64,000 bases of DNA from Galbibacter pacificus (GTDB lineage Bacteria > Bacteroidota > Bacteroidia > Flavobacteriales > Flavobacteriaceae), in assembly GCF_029603155.1 (NCBI RefSeq), contig NZ_JAPMUA010000003.1, positions 558,001 through 622,000 of the forward strand, written 5' to 3'. Of this stretch, positions 32,502 through 42,871 are shown one piece after another. Positions within the stretch are counted from its first letter, which is position 1. Each line of letters begins with the position of its first letter. Below the pieces are notes generated by a model. It was not told where the DNA came from and did not search any database. It was given only the letters and a program-made list of their open reading frames with translations. Both the position numbers and the translations under genes were made by a program.

Positions 32502-35500
32502 TTATTGTTTTATAATTTTCATGGTATTAGAGCCCAATTGGTTCTTTACTTGCATTAAATACATCCCAGAAGTTAAATCTCCAAGGTTCATTTTTACTTT
32601 TCCGTTATAATCGGCTTCATATTTCATGCTTTTTATCAGTCTTCCCGTGGCGTCAAAAAGGCTAATGTTGTTGTTGCCGTTTTCCAACCCTGTATATATG
32701 GTAATCCTGTCTTGAAAAGCGTTCGGGTATACCGAAATACTCCCCGGTGTAACAATAAGCTCTTGATAAGTTCCCTGACAGTTTTTATGGGTGCTGACCT
32801 TTAAGGTATTTATGCCCTTTTTTAAGGAAAGCTCAACGTTTTCCCTGTTTGTTTTAGAAATTACCCCGTTTAATTCTATAACGTATAAATCGCTACCCGA
32901 TAATTCTAAAGAAACGCTATCCTCATTCTTGTTTTTACTCGAAAAAACCGTTAATGGTTGTGGTTCGTGTATGTTAATGTTGAAGCATTGCTGGTATTCG
33001 TTGTTTTCATCAACATAAAAGCAAAGCTCATAAGCTCCGGTAGGCAAGTCGGTAAACTTGGTATTTTGTGTAAACGGATTTGAAGATACTAGACCATTTC
33101 CAGTTAGTATGGCCGTATAATTATGGGCTTCTGCGGTTTCAATGGTAACGGTTCCGCTTATGTCGCCCATACATGGCTGATCGGTTACGGAAATGGTATA
33201 ATTGTTTTCGGCGATACTAAAAAGTTCGCATCCATGTACATCTACTTTGGTTCCTTGTGGTGTATTGGGGCAATTATCGTTGCTATCCAAAACACCATCG
33301 TTATCTGTATCTGGTTGAAAATTACCATTAACGCATAAGTTTAAGGTGAAGGAATTGATGTTTCCACCGTCCCCGTCGTTCGAATCGTCCACTTGAAGCC
33401 TCCAAGTTCCTTGGGCTAACTTACCCATTAAACCTGTCAGTGGTTGGTTGGGTTTTATATCGCCTGAAATAGTTGGGGAAGAACTCGAGCATATAAATGT
33501 GTTTCCTTCATCCGTGAAGGTGGCTTGTATATTGTCCCTATCACCACATTGTTCGGCAAGTAAGGTAATAGTAGTCCCGGAAGGCGATATTAAATAAATA
33601 GTAAGATCTTCCATCCATGTGTGAGAAATATCTACCGTTACCGTTGCATTGTTTATAATTCCTTGTTCATTGATGTTCAATGTAGCTGAAGCCGAGTTAC
33701 TGCCGATACTTGAAATAGCTACATTGGCATTGCTGGTAAAACTCTCGCAGGTAATATTTACGGTAGTAAATGAAAAAGCATTGCTGAAAGTTCCTTCACC
33801 ACAATCGTTTATAGGTTTTATGTGCCAATAATAAGTTGTAAGTTCTTCAAGGTTGGTTGGCTGAAATTGATTGATAGAAATGGTATCGGATAATAATATT
33901 GCAGTAAAGTCCGGGGTTTCGGAAACTTCAATTTCATATGCGCTTGCATTGTTGTACGGGGCCCAGCTTAAAATTGTGTTTAAGGGGATTTCTATGGCAT
34001 TGTTTGCTGGGGAGTTTAATGTTATGAGATTAAATGTAGGCGAATATATGGATAGCTCTATGGGATATTCTTTAATCTCGCCGCCCGAGGCGGTCGCAAC
34101 AATTGTAAAATTATTTGTCCCGAGCGATAAATTTGCAGAACCACTTAAGCTAGCCGTTATAACTGTACCGGAAGTAGACGCCTGTGTTTGGTCGAAAGTA
34201 ACAGTTAAACCACTTGGAACGTCTTCTGCTGTAAAGGTAACTGTTTGGTTAAAGCCATTATAAGCATTGTACGTAAAAGGGATGTCCCTATTGTCGGATT
34301 GGCAAACATTATGTTCTAAAGTATTGAAGATGAGCGCAAAATTGGAAGGTTGAATTTCTAGAACAGCTTCGTTTAGTGCAAAATAGATATTGTCCACGGC
34401 CTTTACCATAATCCTGGCGTTGGCAGTGGTAATATCGCCTGGAATTACAACTTGTTTTACGCCATCGTTTTTAGTGTTTTGGGCCAATGAAACTAAGTTC
34501 TCAAAATTGTTGTCGATAATTAAATAGATGTCTACAAAACCTGTTCCAATGGGTAGTTCATCGGTATCTGCAACATTCCAGTTAATGGTGTAAACTGATC
34601 CTCCCTGTAGGCTTTGGGGCGTGTTTTGCGAAGTTACTGCAAACGCGTTTCCGGTATCTATTGTATGAACGGTAAGATCGGCTCTTGCCGTTTGTCCTCC
34701 TTCTGCATTATTGTCCCTTACCAATAAAGAAAAATTAAGGTTTCGGGAAACTGTAGGAACCACTTCCCACCTAGGGGCAAGGTCGTTGTTTAGAATAGCG
34801 GCTTTCTCTGGAAAATACCTTTTAGAGGACAAAGATGGTGGTTTAGACCTAAACATAGGGCCGCCTTCTGCATCGGGTTGGGGTGGCTGTACAGAAACTT
34901 CATTATTTTGTTGTTCCCAACAATAGGTAAGCATATCGCCATCTATATCGGTAACCGAAGCATCAAGGGCAAATGGTGTGCCGGCAGGAATATTATAATT
35001 ATTTAATGATGCAATTACGGGTGCTTGATTATCCAGCGTAGAAGTAGAAGCACAAGTGCTGTTTCCAGCGGTAATATTATCCCAGATTTGAGAAATGCTT
35101 ATGGCATGAAAATAGGCATCGCTGTTTCCTTGCACATTGTTAGGGCATATTCCGGCATATCCCATAATGGTAGATCCACTTCCGGGCTCTACCGATGTTG
35201 CGGCACTTCTATTGGAATTACACGAATTGTTAAAAGTGTGTGTGGCCCCAAATTGGTGCCCCATTTCATGAGACACGTAATCAATATCAAAGGGGTCGCC
35301 AACAGGATTTACATAGCCTGTTACGCCACGGGCTTTGGTAGAAGTACATACCGATGCCACCTGAGCTATGCCATCGCCGCCATTGGTTGTTTTGGTAAAA
35401 ACATGGCCAATATCATAATTGGCCGGGCCTATTGCCGTATCTATTAAATCCTGTATTTCATTATTTATTATTGTTTCAGAATTATTATTTGTCAACCCAT

Positions 35501-36320
35501 CTGTGTCGGGATCGAGAAAAACAATTTCATCGTCGTTGGCAATAAGCTGTAGTGTAATGGCAAGGTCGTTTTCATAGACACTGTTTACACGGGTTATTGT
35601 TGTATTCATTGCCGAAAGTACAGCTGTTTTTTGCTGTGCTGTTGTGCCATTGGTAAGGCCGGCCTCGGCAATTTGAAATTGGGCATATTCACCGGTACAG
35701 GCCAAAGCTAACCTGTAGGTTCTTAACTGGCTGTCGTCTACAGGTTTTAATGAGGTGTTTGTTTTGTTGCTTTTGCTGCCCATAGCCTCTTTATTGATAA
35801 CCTTACATTGAAAATTTTGGCTTTTAAAATCGCTTTTTTGCGCTAAATAATAGGTGTCTTTTTGATTTTTTGCGGGATTTATATAGGTTCTTTTATTTCC
35901 GTCAAGTATCATTCCATGAAAGCCTAATGCATCGACAGAGAAATAAATTCTTTTAAGTGGGTTTTCCACAGAAACCCCAACATATGATTTTATGTCTGGG
36001 TATTTTTTTGCCAGCTCCTCACTTAATACATTGCTTTCAACTACCCTAAATTGTCCATATTTGTTTGCCGCTATCGGAAAGTCAATAAGTATATCGGAAA
36101 CCTTTCTTTGTCGGGACTCGCTTCTTTTTGGGCTGTTTTTTAATTTGGTTTTTAAATTTTTAACATTGAGTTTATAACCAATATTAGTCGCTCCTTTTTT
36201 TAAAAGAAGGCTTTTTTGTTTTGTTTCAGCGGAAGTCCAAACAGACTTATCTTGCGATAAAACCGTAGAGCAACATAATAAAGCACTAAAAACAATAAGA
36301 AAACGAGTAATTTTTATCAT
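32502..36320 (-). CDS. Secreted reprolysin-like (M12B) metalloprotease with T9SS sorting domain
   Basis: The start at 36320 (MIKITRFLIVFSALLCC) exposes the signal peptide and gives 1272 residues. A propeptide-like region leads to the zinc motif HEMGHQFGATHTF near residue 355, a classical HExxHxxGxxH metzincin site. Beta-sandwich and FN3-like modules follow (LNTILSWAPYNNASAYEIEV). Then comes a proprotein-convertase P-domain (TWMEDLTIYLISPSGT), a calcium-binding thrombospondin type 3 repeat (DTDNDGVLDSNDNCP) and a C-terminal type IX sorting domain (ISVYPNAFQDRITI ... GMYLMQVKNQ). It is exported across the outer membrane by the Por/T9SS pathway to degrade proteins outside the cell. Confidence 0.93.
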   Translation of the reverse strand: MIKITRFLIVFSALLCCSTVLSQDKSVWTSAETKQKSLLLKKGATNIGYKLNVKNLKTKLKNSPKRSESRQRKVSDILIDFPIAANKYGQFRVVESNVLSEELAKKYPDIKSYVGVSVENPLKRIYFSVDALGFHGMILDGNKRTYINPAKNQKDTYYLAQKSDFKSQNFQCKVINKEAMGSKSNKTNTSLKPVDDSQLRTYRLALACTGEYAQFQIAEAGLTNGTTAQQKTAVLSAMNTTITRVNSVYENDLAITLQLIANDDEIVFLDPDTDGLTNNNSETIINNEIQDLIDTAIGPANYDIGHVFTKTTNGGDGIAQVASVCTSTKARGVTGYVNPVGDPFDIDYVSHEMGHQFGATHTFNNSCNSNRSAATSVEPGSGSTIMGYAGICPNNVQGNSDAYFHAISISQIWDNITAGNSTCASTSTLDNQAPVIASLNNYNIPAGTPFALDASVTDIDGDMLTYCWEQQNNEVSVQPPQPDAEGGPMFRSKPPSLSSKRYFPEKAAILNNDLAPRWEVVPTVSRNLNFSLLVRDNNAEGGQTARADLTVHTIDTGNAFAVTSQNTPQSLQGGSVYTINWNVADTDELPIGTGFVDIYLIIDNNFENLVSLAQNTKNDGVKQVVIPGDITTANARIMVKAVDNIYFALNEAVLEIQPSNFALIFNTLEHNVCQSDNRDIPFTYNAYNGFNQTVTFTAEDVPSGLTVTFDQTQASTSGTVITASLSGSANLSLGTNNFTIVATASGGEIKEYPIELSIYSPTFNLITLNSPANNAIEIPLNTILSWAPYNNASAYEIEVSETPDFTAILLSDTISINQFQPTNLEELTTYYWHIKPINDCGEGTFSNAFSFTTVNITCESFTSNANVAISSIGSNSASATLNINEQGIINNATVTVDISHTWMEDLTIYLISPSGTTITLLAEQCGDRDNIQATFTDEGNTFICSSSSPTISGDIKPNQPLTGLMGKLAQGTWRLQVDDSNDGDGGNINSFTLNLCVNGNFQPDTDNDGVLDSNDNCPNTPQGTKVDVHGCELFSIAENNYTISVTDQPCMGDISGTVTIETAEAHNYTAILTGNGLVSSNPFTQNTKFTDLPTGAYELCFYVDENNEYQQCFNINIHEPQPLTVFSSKNKNEDSVSLELSGSDLYVIELNGVISKTNRENVELSLKKGINTLKVSTHKNCQGTYQELIVTPGSISVYPNAFQDRITIYTGLENGNNNISLFDATGRLIKSMKYEADYNGKVKMNLGDLTSGMYLMQVKNQLGSNTMKIIKQ

Positions 36321-36630
36321 TTTTATAAAAAGTCTGGGAATAAAAATAGTCAAAATTGCCGACTGATATTTAAAAAATTAATAAATCCCGATTATTATTT
36401 AATTAAATATTCACTTTTAAATTCGTTATTTTGTGATGTGTATCCGTCAAGGGATTAAATATGCAGTTGATGATGGATGCATGGTTGCATTACATGTTCA
36501 TTTTTATTTTTTTTTGATTGCTGTATAAGGCAATCCATAGATAAGAATAAAAAAAGGACGAAAATTATATAAGTTCAACAGAAATATAACCTATTGAAGT
36601 TGATGTAAGTTTAACATTAAATGCTTATAA
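36321..36630. other. AT-rich divergent intergenic region
   Basis: A 310-bp gap between the protease gene (left) and ribF (right). It must hold both promoters, but I could not find a convincing TAnnTTTG box on either strand. No reading frame, hairpin or riboswitch-like structure was recognised; in particular there is no FMN riboswitch core before ribF. Confidence 0.6.
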
Positions 36631-37569
36631 GTGATTATAAAGCGTAACCTTTTTGATAAAGAAGAAAACTATTACACAGTTGTAACTGTAGGAACTTTTG
36701 ATGGTGTTCATGTGGGGCATAGAAAAATTATAGAAAAACTCGTTGCCAATGCCAAGGCAAACGATTTAAAATCTACCATCCTTACTTTTTTCCCACACCC
36801 GAGAATGGTGCTTCAGCAATCATCAGACCTGAAACTACTGAATACCTTGGAAGAAAAAATTTCAATATTGAAAGAAACCGGGTTGGACCAATTGATCATC
36901 CATCCCTTTACCAAAGAATTTTCCAGGTTAACGGCCGAGCAATACGTAAAGGAAGTACTTGTGGATAGCATTAACGCCAAAAAGGTTATTATTGGCTACG
37001 ATCATAGATTTGGAAGAAATAGAACGGCAACGATTAAGGATTTGATAAAATTTGGGGAAAAGTACGATTTTGAAGTCGAACAGATTTCAGTAGAAGAAGT
37101 AGACGAAGTTTCCGTAAGCTCTACAAAAATTAGAAAAGCCCTAAACGAAGGGGATATAGAAACGGCAAATACCTTTTTAGGGTATCCCTATATGCTGTCG
37201 GGAACCATTACAAAAGGTAAGGGGCTCGGTAAACAAATTGACTTCCCCACAGCCAACATTTCTATTAAGGAAAAATACAAATTGGTGCCCAAAAAAGGAG
37301 TGTATGTGGTAAAAAGCAATTACAATGATGTGGTTGTTTACGGAATGATGAACATTGGCTATAACCCTACCGTAAACGGGCAGAAAAAGACCATTGAAGT
37401 ACACTTTTTAAACTTTGATGAAGATTTGTACGATAAGGAAATTAGAGTGGAGTTGCTTGAAAGGTTGCGCGACGAAAAACGGTTCGACTCTATTGAGGAT
37501 TTAAAAAAGCAGCTTATAAAAGATAAAGAGACGACCATGGCCTATATTTCTAAAAACGATGCTCAATAA
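36631..37569 (+). CDS. ribF: Bifunctional riboflavin kinase/FMN adenylyltransferase
   Basis: A 312-residue enzyme that makes FMN and then FAD from riboflavin. The N-terminal adenylyltransferase domain has VTVGTFDGVHVGHRKII (nucleotidyltransferase HxGH) and VIIGYDHRFGRNR. The C-terminal kinase domain has GTITKGKGLGKQIDFPTANI and MMNIGYNPTVNG. It starts with GTG at 36631; the nearest upstream ATG (36621) is out of frame. The end overlaps the next gene by 11 bp. Confidence 0.95.
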   Translation: MIIKRNLFDKEENYYTVVTVGTFDGVHVGHRKIIEKLVANAKANDLKSTILTFFPHPRMVLQQSSDLKLLNTLEEKISILKETGLDQLIIHPFTKEFSRLTAEQYVKEVLVDSINAKKVIIGYDHRFGRNRTATIKDLIKFGEKYDFEVEQISVEEVDEVSVSSTKIRKALNEGDIETANTFLGYPYMLSGTITKGKGLGKQIDFPTANISIKEKYKLVPKKGVYVVKSNYNDVVVYGMMNIGYNPTVNGQKKTIEVHFLNFDEDLYDKEIRVELLERLRDEKRFDSIEDLKKQLIKDKETTMAYISKNDAQ

Positions 37570-38890
37570 GTTTCTTTTTACCAGGGTAGACAATTCCCCG
37601 CTTGTTGTTTTTAGGGTAATCTTCGGGTTGCTCATCTTTTTGGAGGCAACCGGGGCAATTTTTACAGGCTGGGTAAAAAAAACATTGGTCGATCCAAAAT
37701 TTACATTCAACTTTATCGGGTTGGATTTTTTACAGCCTTTACCCGGCAATGGAATGTATTTTTATTATGCCGTTATGGGTATTTTTGGATTGCTGGTAAT
37801 GCTTGGTTATAAATACCGTTTTAGCATGGGGGCTTATACGGTTATGTGGGCTGGCGTTTATTTTATGCAGAAGAGTTCGTACAACAATCATTATTATTTA
37901 TTGCTTTTGCTTTGTTTTATAATGTTTTTATTGCCCGCAAGCCGATATTTCTCCTTAGATGCCAAGTACAATCCGTCCTATAAAAAAATATCCATGCCAA
38001 GATGGTGTACATTGATCGTTATTCTTCAGGTCTGGATTGTATATATCTATGCAGCGGTTGCAAAACTCTATCCCGATTGGTTAGACTTATCGGTAGTTAA
38101 AATGTTAATGGTGCCCCGGGAACATTATTTTTTAATAGGTGGGCTGCTTCAACAAAAATGGGCACATATTGTTATTACCTACAGCGGTATTTTGTTCGAT
38201 CTGCTTATTGTGCCATTGTTGCTTTGCAGAACAACCCGAAAATGGGCTTTTATTGCTTCTATTTTCTTTCATTTATTCAATTCGTTTGTTTTTCACATCG
38301 GTATATTTCCGTATATGTCCATGGCATTTGCTCTTTTCTTTTTTGAAGCTGAAACTATTAGAAGTCTATTTCTTAAGAAGAAAAAACTGTATACTGACCA
38401 CGAAGTTATAATACCTAATTATAAGAAACCGCTTTTAATTTTTGGAAGTATTTACTTCATGGTTCAAATTGCACTCCCGCTCCGCCATTGGTTTATAAAA
38501 GACAACGTGCTCTGGACAGAAGAGGGGCACCGCTTGAGTTGGCGCATGATGCTCCGGGGAAAATCGGGAATGATCTCCTTTCAGGTGTTAAATCATACAA
38601 CGGGCAATAGGTACAAAGTTAACCTAGATGATTATTTGTCCTCTAAACAACGTCAACGAATTGCAACAAAACCAGACATGATTTGGCAATTTGCCCAATA
38701 CCTGAAGAAAGAATATGCTAAAAAGGGAGACAGTATTTCTGTGTATGTTTCCACCAGTAAAGTTAGTGTAAACCGTGGTCCATGGCAGGATTTTGTAAAA
38801 CCGGATATCGATATTGCCAACAAGCCGTGGCACTATTTTAAGCACGAAGACTGGATATATCCATATAAGCAGGATTCAATTAAAGATTAA
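37559..38890 (+). CDS. HTTM/vitamin K-dependent gamma-carboxylase-like membrane protein
   Basis: A 443-residue protein with a multi-helix membrane part (about residues 10-320) and a C-terminal soluble domain. The HTTM pattern is seen in SPLVVFRVIFGLLIFLEA and the SSYNNHYYLLLLLCFI segment with its paired His/Tyr residues. The soluble part contains HRLSWRMMLRGKSG, also found in VKGC homologues. Bacterial relatives lack a proven vitamin K cycle and their substrates are unknown. It overlaps ribF by 11 bp (coupled translation), which may hint at a flavin or quinone link. Confidence 0.82.
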   Translation: MLNKFLFTRVDNSPLVVFRVIFGLLIFLEATGAIFTGWVKKTLVDPKFTFNFIGLDFLQPLPGNGMYFYYAVMGIFGLLVMLGYKYRFSMGAYTVMWAGVYFMQKSSYNNHYYLLLLLCFIMFLLPASRYFSLDAKYNPSYKKISMPRWCTLIVILQVWIVYIYAAVAKLYPDWLDLSVVKMLMVPREHYFLIGGLLQQKWAHIVITYSGILFDLLIVPLLLCRTTRKWAFIASIFFHLFNSFVFHIGIFPYMSMAFALFFFEAETIRSLFLKKKKLYTDHEVIIPNYKKPLLIFGSIYFMVQIALPLRHWFIKDNVLWTEEGHRLSWRMMLRGKSGMISFQVLNHTTGNRYKVNLDDYLSSKQRQRIATKPDMIWQFAQYLKKEYAKKGDSISVYVSTSKVSVNRGPWQDFVKPDIDIANKPWHYFKHEDWIYPYKQDSIKD

Positions 38891-38948
38891 GTGCATGGAT
38901 ATTAGTAAAAAAGACTTAAAATAGATTTCTTTATCACTTGTAAACCTG

Positions 38949-38956
38949 TAAATTTG
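38949..38956 (+). promoter_or_regulatory. serS -7 box
   Basis: TAAATTTG matches the TAnnTTTG consensus, 68 bp upstream of the serS ATG. Confidence 0.55.
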
Positions 38957-39024
38957 TGGCTTGGTTTTTGGTTAAACAAAAGCTAAACCATAGGCTTTTT
39001 TTAATTTAATTTTTAAGTATTATC

Positions 39025-40296
39025 ATGCTTCAAGTACAATTTATTAGAGACAATAAAGAAGAGGTTATTAAGCGTTTAAAAGTAAGGAACATAGATGCTT
39101 CCTCTTTGATAGGACAGGTAATTGTTTTGGATGAAGAGCGTAGATCGCTCCAAACAAAACTGGACAACACTCTTGCCGAGTCCAATAAATTGTCGAAGGA
39201 GATAGGGGCACATTTTAAAAGTGGGGCCATCGATAAGGCCAATGCCTTAAAAGCACAGACGGGAGAATTAAAAGAAGCTTCAAAAACATATAATGAACAG
39301 CTTAATGAAAAAACGGAAGCGTTAACGGCGTTGCTGTATCAAATCCCCAATGTTCCACATCCGTCTGTTCCTGACGGGAAGTCAGACGAAGATAATGAGG
39401 AAATATATAAAGAAGGGGACGTGCCAACATTGCACGGAGATGCATTGCCGCATTGGGAACTGGCAAAAAAATACGACATTATCGATTTTGATTTAGGCGC
39501 AAAAATAACTGGTGCCGGTTTTCCCGTATACAAAGGAAAAGGGGCCCGGTTGCAGCGTGCCTTAATCGCATATTTTTTAGATAAAAACACCCAAGCGGGA
39601 TATAAGGAATATCAAGTACCACATATGGTGAACGAAGCATCTGGTTATGGAACCGGTCAGTTGCCCGACAAAGAAGGGCAAATGTACCATGTTGGGGCAG
39701 ACGATTTGTACTTGATTCCAACTGCAGAAGTTCCAGTGACCAATTTCTTTCGGGACGAAATTTTAAACGAAGCCGATTTTCCAATATGTTGTACGGCCTA
39801 TACGCCATGTTTTAGAAGAGAAGCCGGAAGTTATGGGGCCCACGTTAGGGGTTTAAATAGGTTGCATCAATTTGATAAGGTCGAGATTGTTCGTGTTGAG
39901 CATCCGGACAATTCCTACAAAGCTTTTGACGGGATGTTGGAACATGTAAAAGAAATCTTGCGAGAGCTAAAGTTGCCATTTAGAATATTGCGGTTATGCG
40001 GTGGCGACCTTACTTTTACGGCAGCATTGACATTCGATTTTGAAGTATATTCAACGGCGCAAGAAAGGTGGCTGGAAATTAGCTCGGTATCAAACTTCGA
40101 AAATTACCAGGCCAATAGGCTAAAACTGCGTTATAAAGACGAAAACGGAAGAAGTGTTTTGGCACATACACTAAACGGAAGCTCCTTGGCCTTGCCAAGA
40201 GTATTGGCAGGAATATTGGAAAATTGTCAAACCCCGGAGGGAATTAAAATTCCAGAAGTTTTGGTACCGTATACAGGTTTTGACATGATTTCTTAA
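39025..40296 (+). CDS. serS: Seryl-tRNA synthetase
   Basis: A 423-residue class II synthetase. The N-terminal coiled-coil arm (about 30-100, ESNKLSKEIGAHFKSG) contacts the tRNA-Ser variable arm. The catalytic core has motif 2 (CFRREAGSYG) and motif 3 (NGSSLALPRVLAGILEN). It charges serine onto tRNA-Ser in the cytoplasm. Full length, with its own promoter box upstream. Confidence 0.97.
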   Translation: MLQVQFIRDNKEEVIKRLKVRNIDASSLIGQVIVLDEERRSLQTKLDNTLAESNKLSKEIGAHFKSGAIDKANALKAQTGELKEASKTYNEQLNEKTEALTALLYQIPNVPHPSVPDGKSDEDNEEIYKEGDVPTLHGDALPHWELAKKYDIIDFDLGAKITGAGFPVYKGKGARLQRALIAYFLDKNTQAGYKEYQVPHMVNEASGYGTGQLPDKEGQMYHVGADDLYLIPTAEVPVTNFFRDEILNEADFPICCTAYTPCFRREAGSYGAHVRGLNRLHQFDKVEIVRVEHPDNSYKAFDGMLEHVKEILRELKLPFRILRLCGGDLTFTAALTFDFEVYSTAQERWLEISSVSNFENYQANRLKLRYKDENGRSVLAHTLNGSSLALPRVLAGILENCQTPEGIKIPEVLVPYTGFDMIS

Positions 40297-40596
40297 TGTA
40301 GTAGTAATATTACAATTTTATTAATATTAAATCAAAAATAGGGGAGTATAATAATTTTTGTGTAAAAAATCGTATATTTAGTGTGGTGATATAGAATCGG
40401 AATTAAGGAATAATCCTATATTTTAGATTGGTTAATAGCATTATCATCAAATCGGGGCCCAGGCAATGCTGTTTTGGGTCCTGTATTTTTAAATCTCCCT
40501 TGACTCCTAAACTTCTTTTTCGTTTTAATGCATTATCTTTGAATAATAAGCCGTTCCTTATCTAAAACAACACGGCAAACCATAAAAAGTATACCG
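40297..40596. other. Intergenic region between serS and the TPR gene
   Basis: No gene is seen in this 300-bp gap. GGGCCCA (40455-40461) pairs with TGGGTCC (40475-40481, one G-T wobble) and is followed by a short T-run, giving a weak terminator. TATCTTTG at 40534-40541 matches the -7 consensus and should drive the TPR gene. Confidence 0.6.
40534..40541 (+). promoter_or_regulatory. -7 box of the TPR-protein gene
   Basis: TATCTTTG, a perfect TAnnTTTG match, lies 55 bp upstream of the GTG start at 40597. Confidence 0.6.
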
Positions 40597-42384
40597 GTGA
40601 AGCGCTCAATTCTATTCATATTTGTTTTATTTCAATGTATGGCCCTTTTTGCTCAAGATGAGGCAATAGCACGTCAGTATTTTGAAAAAGGGGAATTTGA
40701 AAAGGCGATTGTTTATTATAAAAAATTATGTACAAAAAACCCAAACAACAGAAGTTATCTAATGGGGTTGGTGTCTTCATACCAACAATCGGAAAAATAT
40801 GTCGAAGCCGAAAAAGTATTGCTGCAAAAATTGGACAATGGGAATGTATATCCGGTATTGTATGTAGAAACGGGCTATAATTACCAATTAATGGGGAAAA
40901 TGCAAAAAGCCGAAACATATTACAACAAGGCCATTGCCACGTTGGACGAAAACCCAAATTATGCTTATGCCGTTGGAAATGCATTTAAAGGCAAAACATT
41001 ACTGGATAATGCTATTGCCACCTATAAAAAAGCAATGATGCTCAATCCTGAATTTAATTTTAATTACGACCTGGCTTATATCTATGGCGAAAAAGGAGAT
41101 ATTGAAAATATGTATGAAATGTATCTCGACCTTATGGTTGAGCGGGCAAATTTGGTGGGAAACATAAAAAGAAATCTATCTAGGTTTATAGATAGCAATG
41201 TAGGAAACGAAAACAGCGCGCTGTTTAAAAAGTTGCTCTTAAAACGTGCCCAGACCGACCCAAATGTCCTGTGGAACGAACTGCTTAGCTGGTTGTTTGT
41301 TCAGCAGGGACAATACAAAAGTGCCTATGCCCAAGAAAAAGCCATTTACAAAAGGTCTCCGGAAACTTCGTTGAACAGTATTGTTGACCTTGCCAAAATT
41401 GCATTGGAAAATAACGATGCCGAAACCGCTAAAAGCATATACGAATTTATAATAGCCGAAAGCCGCGACACACAATTGTTGATTCATTCCAAACTGGAAT
41501 TGATAAATATCGACCTTGCAAATGCACGTAAAAAAGATAATGCTAAAATCGAAACGGCATTTAAGCAACTTTTGGCCGAATATGGCGAGAATACACAAAC
41601 ATTACCAGTCCAAATAGCGTATGCGCGTTTTCTGGCATTTAAGCTCTCAGAAACCGATATGGCCGAAGCACGTTTAAAAAAAGCGCTGGAACTTCCTATA
41701 AATAAATATGCAGAAGCACAGATAAGAATGACCTTGGCCGATATTTTGGTATACGATGAAAAATTTAATCAGGCTTTAATATATTATTCGCAAGTGCAAA
41801 AAGACCTTAAAAATGATGTATTGGGGCAAGAAGCACGCTTTAAAGTTGCCCAGACAAGTTTTTATAAGGGCGATTTTGAATGGGCCGAGACGCAGTTAAA
41901 AGTATTAAAATCGTCCACGTCCCAACTTATAGCAAACGATGCGCTGCAATTAAAACTTTTAATATCCGACAATAAGCTGGGAGACACCACACAAGTTGCC
42001 TTGAAACTTTACGCCGAAGCCGATTTGTTGGCCTATCAAAATAACGATGATGGGGCCATGGCTATATTAAGCACCATTTTAAGCGACCACAAGGGAGAAC
42101 CTATTGAAGATGAAGCTTTGTTTAAGCAGGCTTCGCTCTTTGAAAAACATGGCGATTATGAAAAGGCCGTTCTTGATTATCAAAAAATAATAACCTTTTA
42201 CCCTACCGATATATTAATGGACGATGCCCTTTATAAATTGGCAATGCTCTATAAAAACGAATTGTCTAAACCAGATGAGGCAAAGCAATTGCTTGAACGG
42301 ATTATTTATGAACATCAGGATAGTATCTACCTTATAGACGCAAGAAAAGAATACCGTTCCATAAGAGGGGACCAAGTGGAATGA
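40597..42384 (+). CDS. Secreted tetratricopeptide-repeat protein
   Basis: A 595-residue protein with a signal peptide (MKRSILFIFVLFQCMALFAQ) and TPR units through most of its length, for example QYFEKGEFEKAIVYYKKLC at the start and FEKHGDYEKAVLDYQKII near the end. The start codon is GTG. It is probably periplasmic and a scaffold for protein complexes. The gene order serS-TPR-DUF4286-rsmA-mgtE recurs in Flavobacteriaceae as I recall; the specific partner is unknown. Confidence 0.85.
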   Translation: MKRSILFIFVLFQCMALFAQDEAIARQYFEKGEFEKAIVYYKKLCTKNPNNRSYLMGLVSSYQQSEKYVEAEKVLLQKLDNGNVYPVLYVETGYNYQLMGKMQKAETYYNKAIATLDENPNYAYAVGNAFKGKTLLDNAIATYKKAMMLNPEFNFNYDLAYIYGEKGDIENMYEMYLDLMVERANLVGNIKRNLSRFIDSNVGNENSALFKKLLLKRAQTDPNVLWNELLSWLFVQQGQYKSAYAQEKAIYKRSPETSLNSIVDLAKIALENNDAETAKSIYEFIIAESRDTQLLIHSKLELINIDLANARKKDNAKIETAFKQLLAEYGENTQTLPVQIAYARFLAFKLSETDMAEARLKKALELPINKYAEAQIRMTLADILVYDEKFNQALIYYSQVQKDLKNDVLGQEARFKVAQTSFYKGDFEWAETQLKVLKSSTSQLIANDALQLKLLISDNKLGDTTQVALKLYAEADLLAYQNNDDGAMAILSTILSDHKGEPIEDEALFKQASLFEKHGDYEKAVLDYQKIITFYPTDILMDDALYKLAMLYKNELSKPDEAKQLLERIIYEHQDSIYLIDARKEYRSIRGDQVE

Positions 42385-42472
42385 TGATTTACAAATAGGT
42401 AAAAGAAATAAGTTTCCCCAAAAATTAAAACTGGTTAAAACATATTTTAACCTTAAACAACAAAAACTACAA

Positions 42473-42784
42473 ATGTACATATACAACGTAACCGTTAATA
42501 TAGAAGAACAAGTGCACAATGAATGGCTGGACTGGATGCAAAAAGAGCTCATTCCCGACATGCTTGCTACCGGAAAGTTTACCAGCGCCAAAATAATAAA
42601 GGTATTGGTTGAAGAAGAAATGGGAGGGATAACCTATTCTGTACAATATTTTACCAAAGACAGGGAAACCCTGCAACGATATTATATAGAGGACGCCCAA
42701 GATTTGCGTAATAAAGCACTGCAAAAATTTGCTGATAAATTTGTTGCTTATAGAACGGAGCTGGAAATTGTAAGCGAGCATTAA
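42473..42784 (+). CDS. DUF4286-family protein
   Basis: A 103-residue ferredoxin-like alpha+beta protein, recognised from MYIYNVTVNIEEQVHNEWLD and from ITYSVQYFTKDRETLQRY. The DUF4286 family is widespread in Bacteroidota and typically lies upstream of rsmA; its function is unknown. Soluble and cytoplasmic, 88 bp ahead of rsmA. Confidence 0.85.
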   Translation: MYIYNVTVNIEEQVHNEWLDWMQKELIPDMLATGKFTSAKIIKVLVEEEMGGITYSVQYFTKDRETLQRYYIEDAQDLRNKALQKFADKFVAYRTELEIVSEH

Positions 42785-42871
42785 AATAAATGTATAGGAG
42801 GCGAAGCGGCTACGGATATTTGTAAATTTTATAATGACTTTTTTAGGGAGTGGCCGTGAAATATTAATTGA

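Noticed and set aside
35025..35447. Plus-strand frame inside the metalloprotease gene
   Set aside because: It is antisense to the zinc-site region of a well-supported large gene.
36321..36630. FMN riboswitch before ribF
   Set aside because: No conserved RFN-element core or six-stem structure is visible, and RFN elements usually precede synthesis or transport genes, not ribF.
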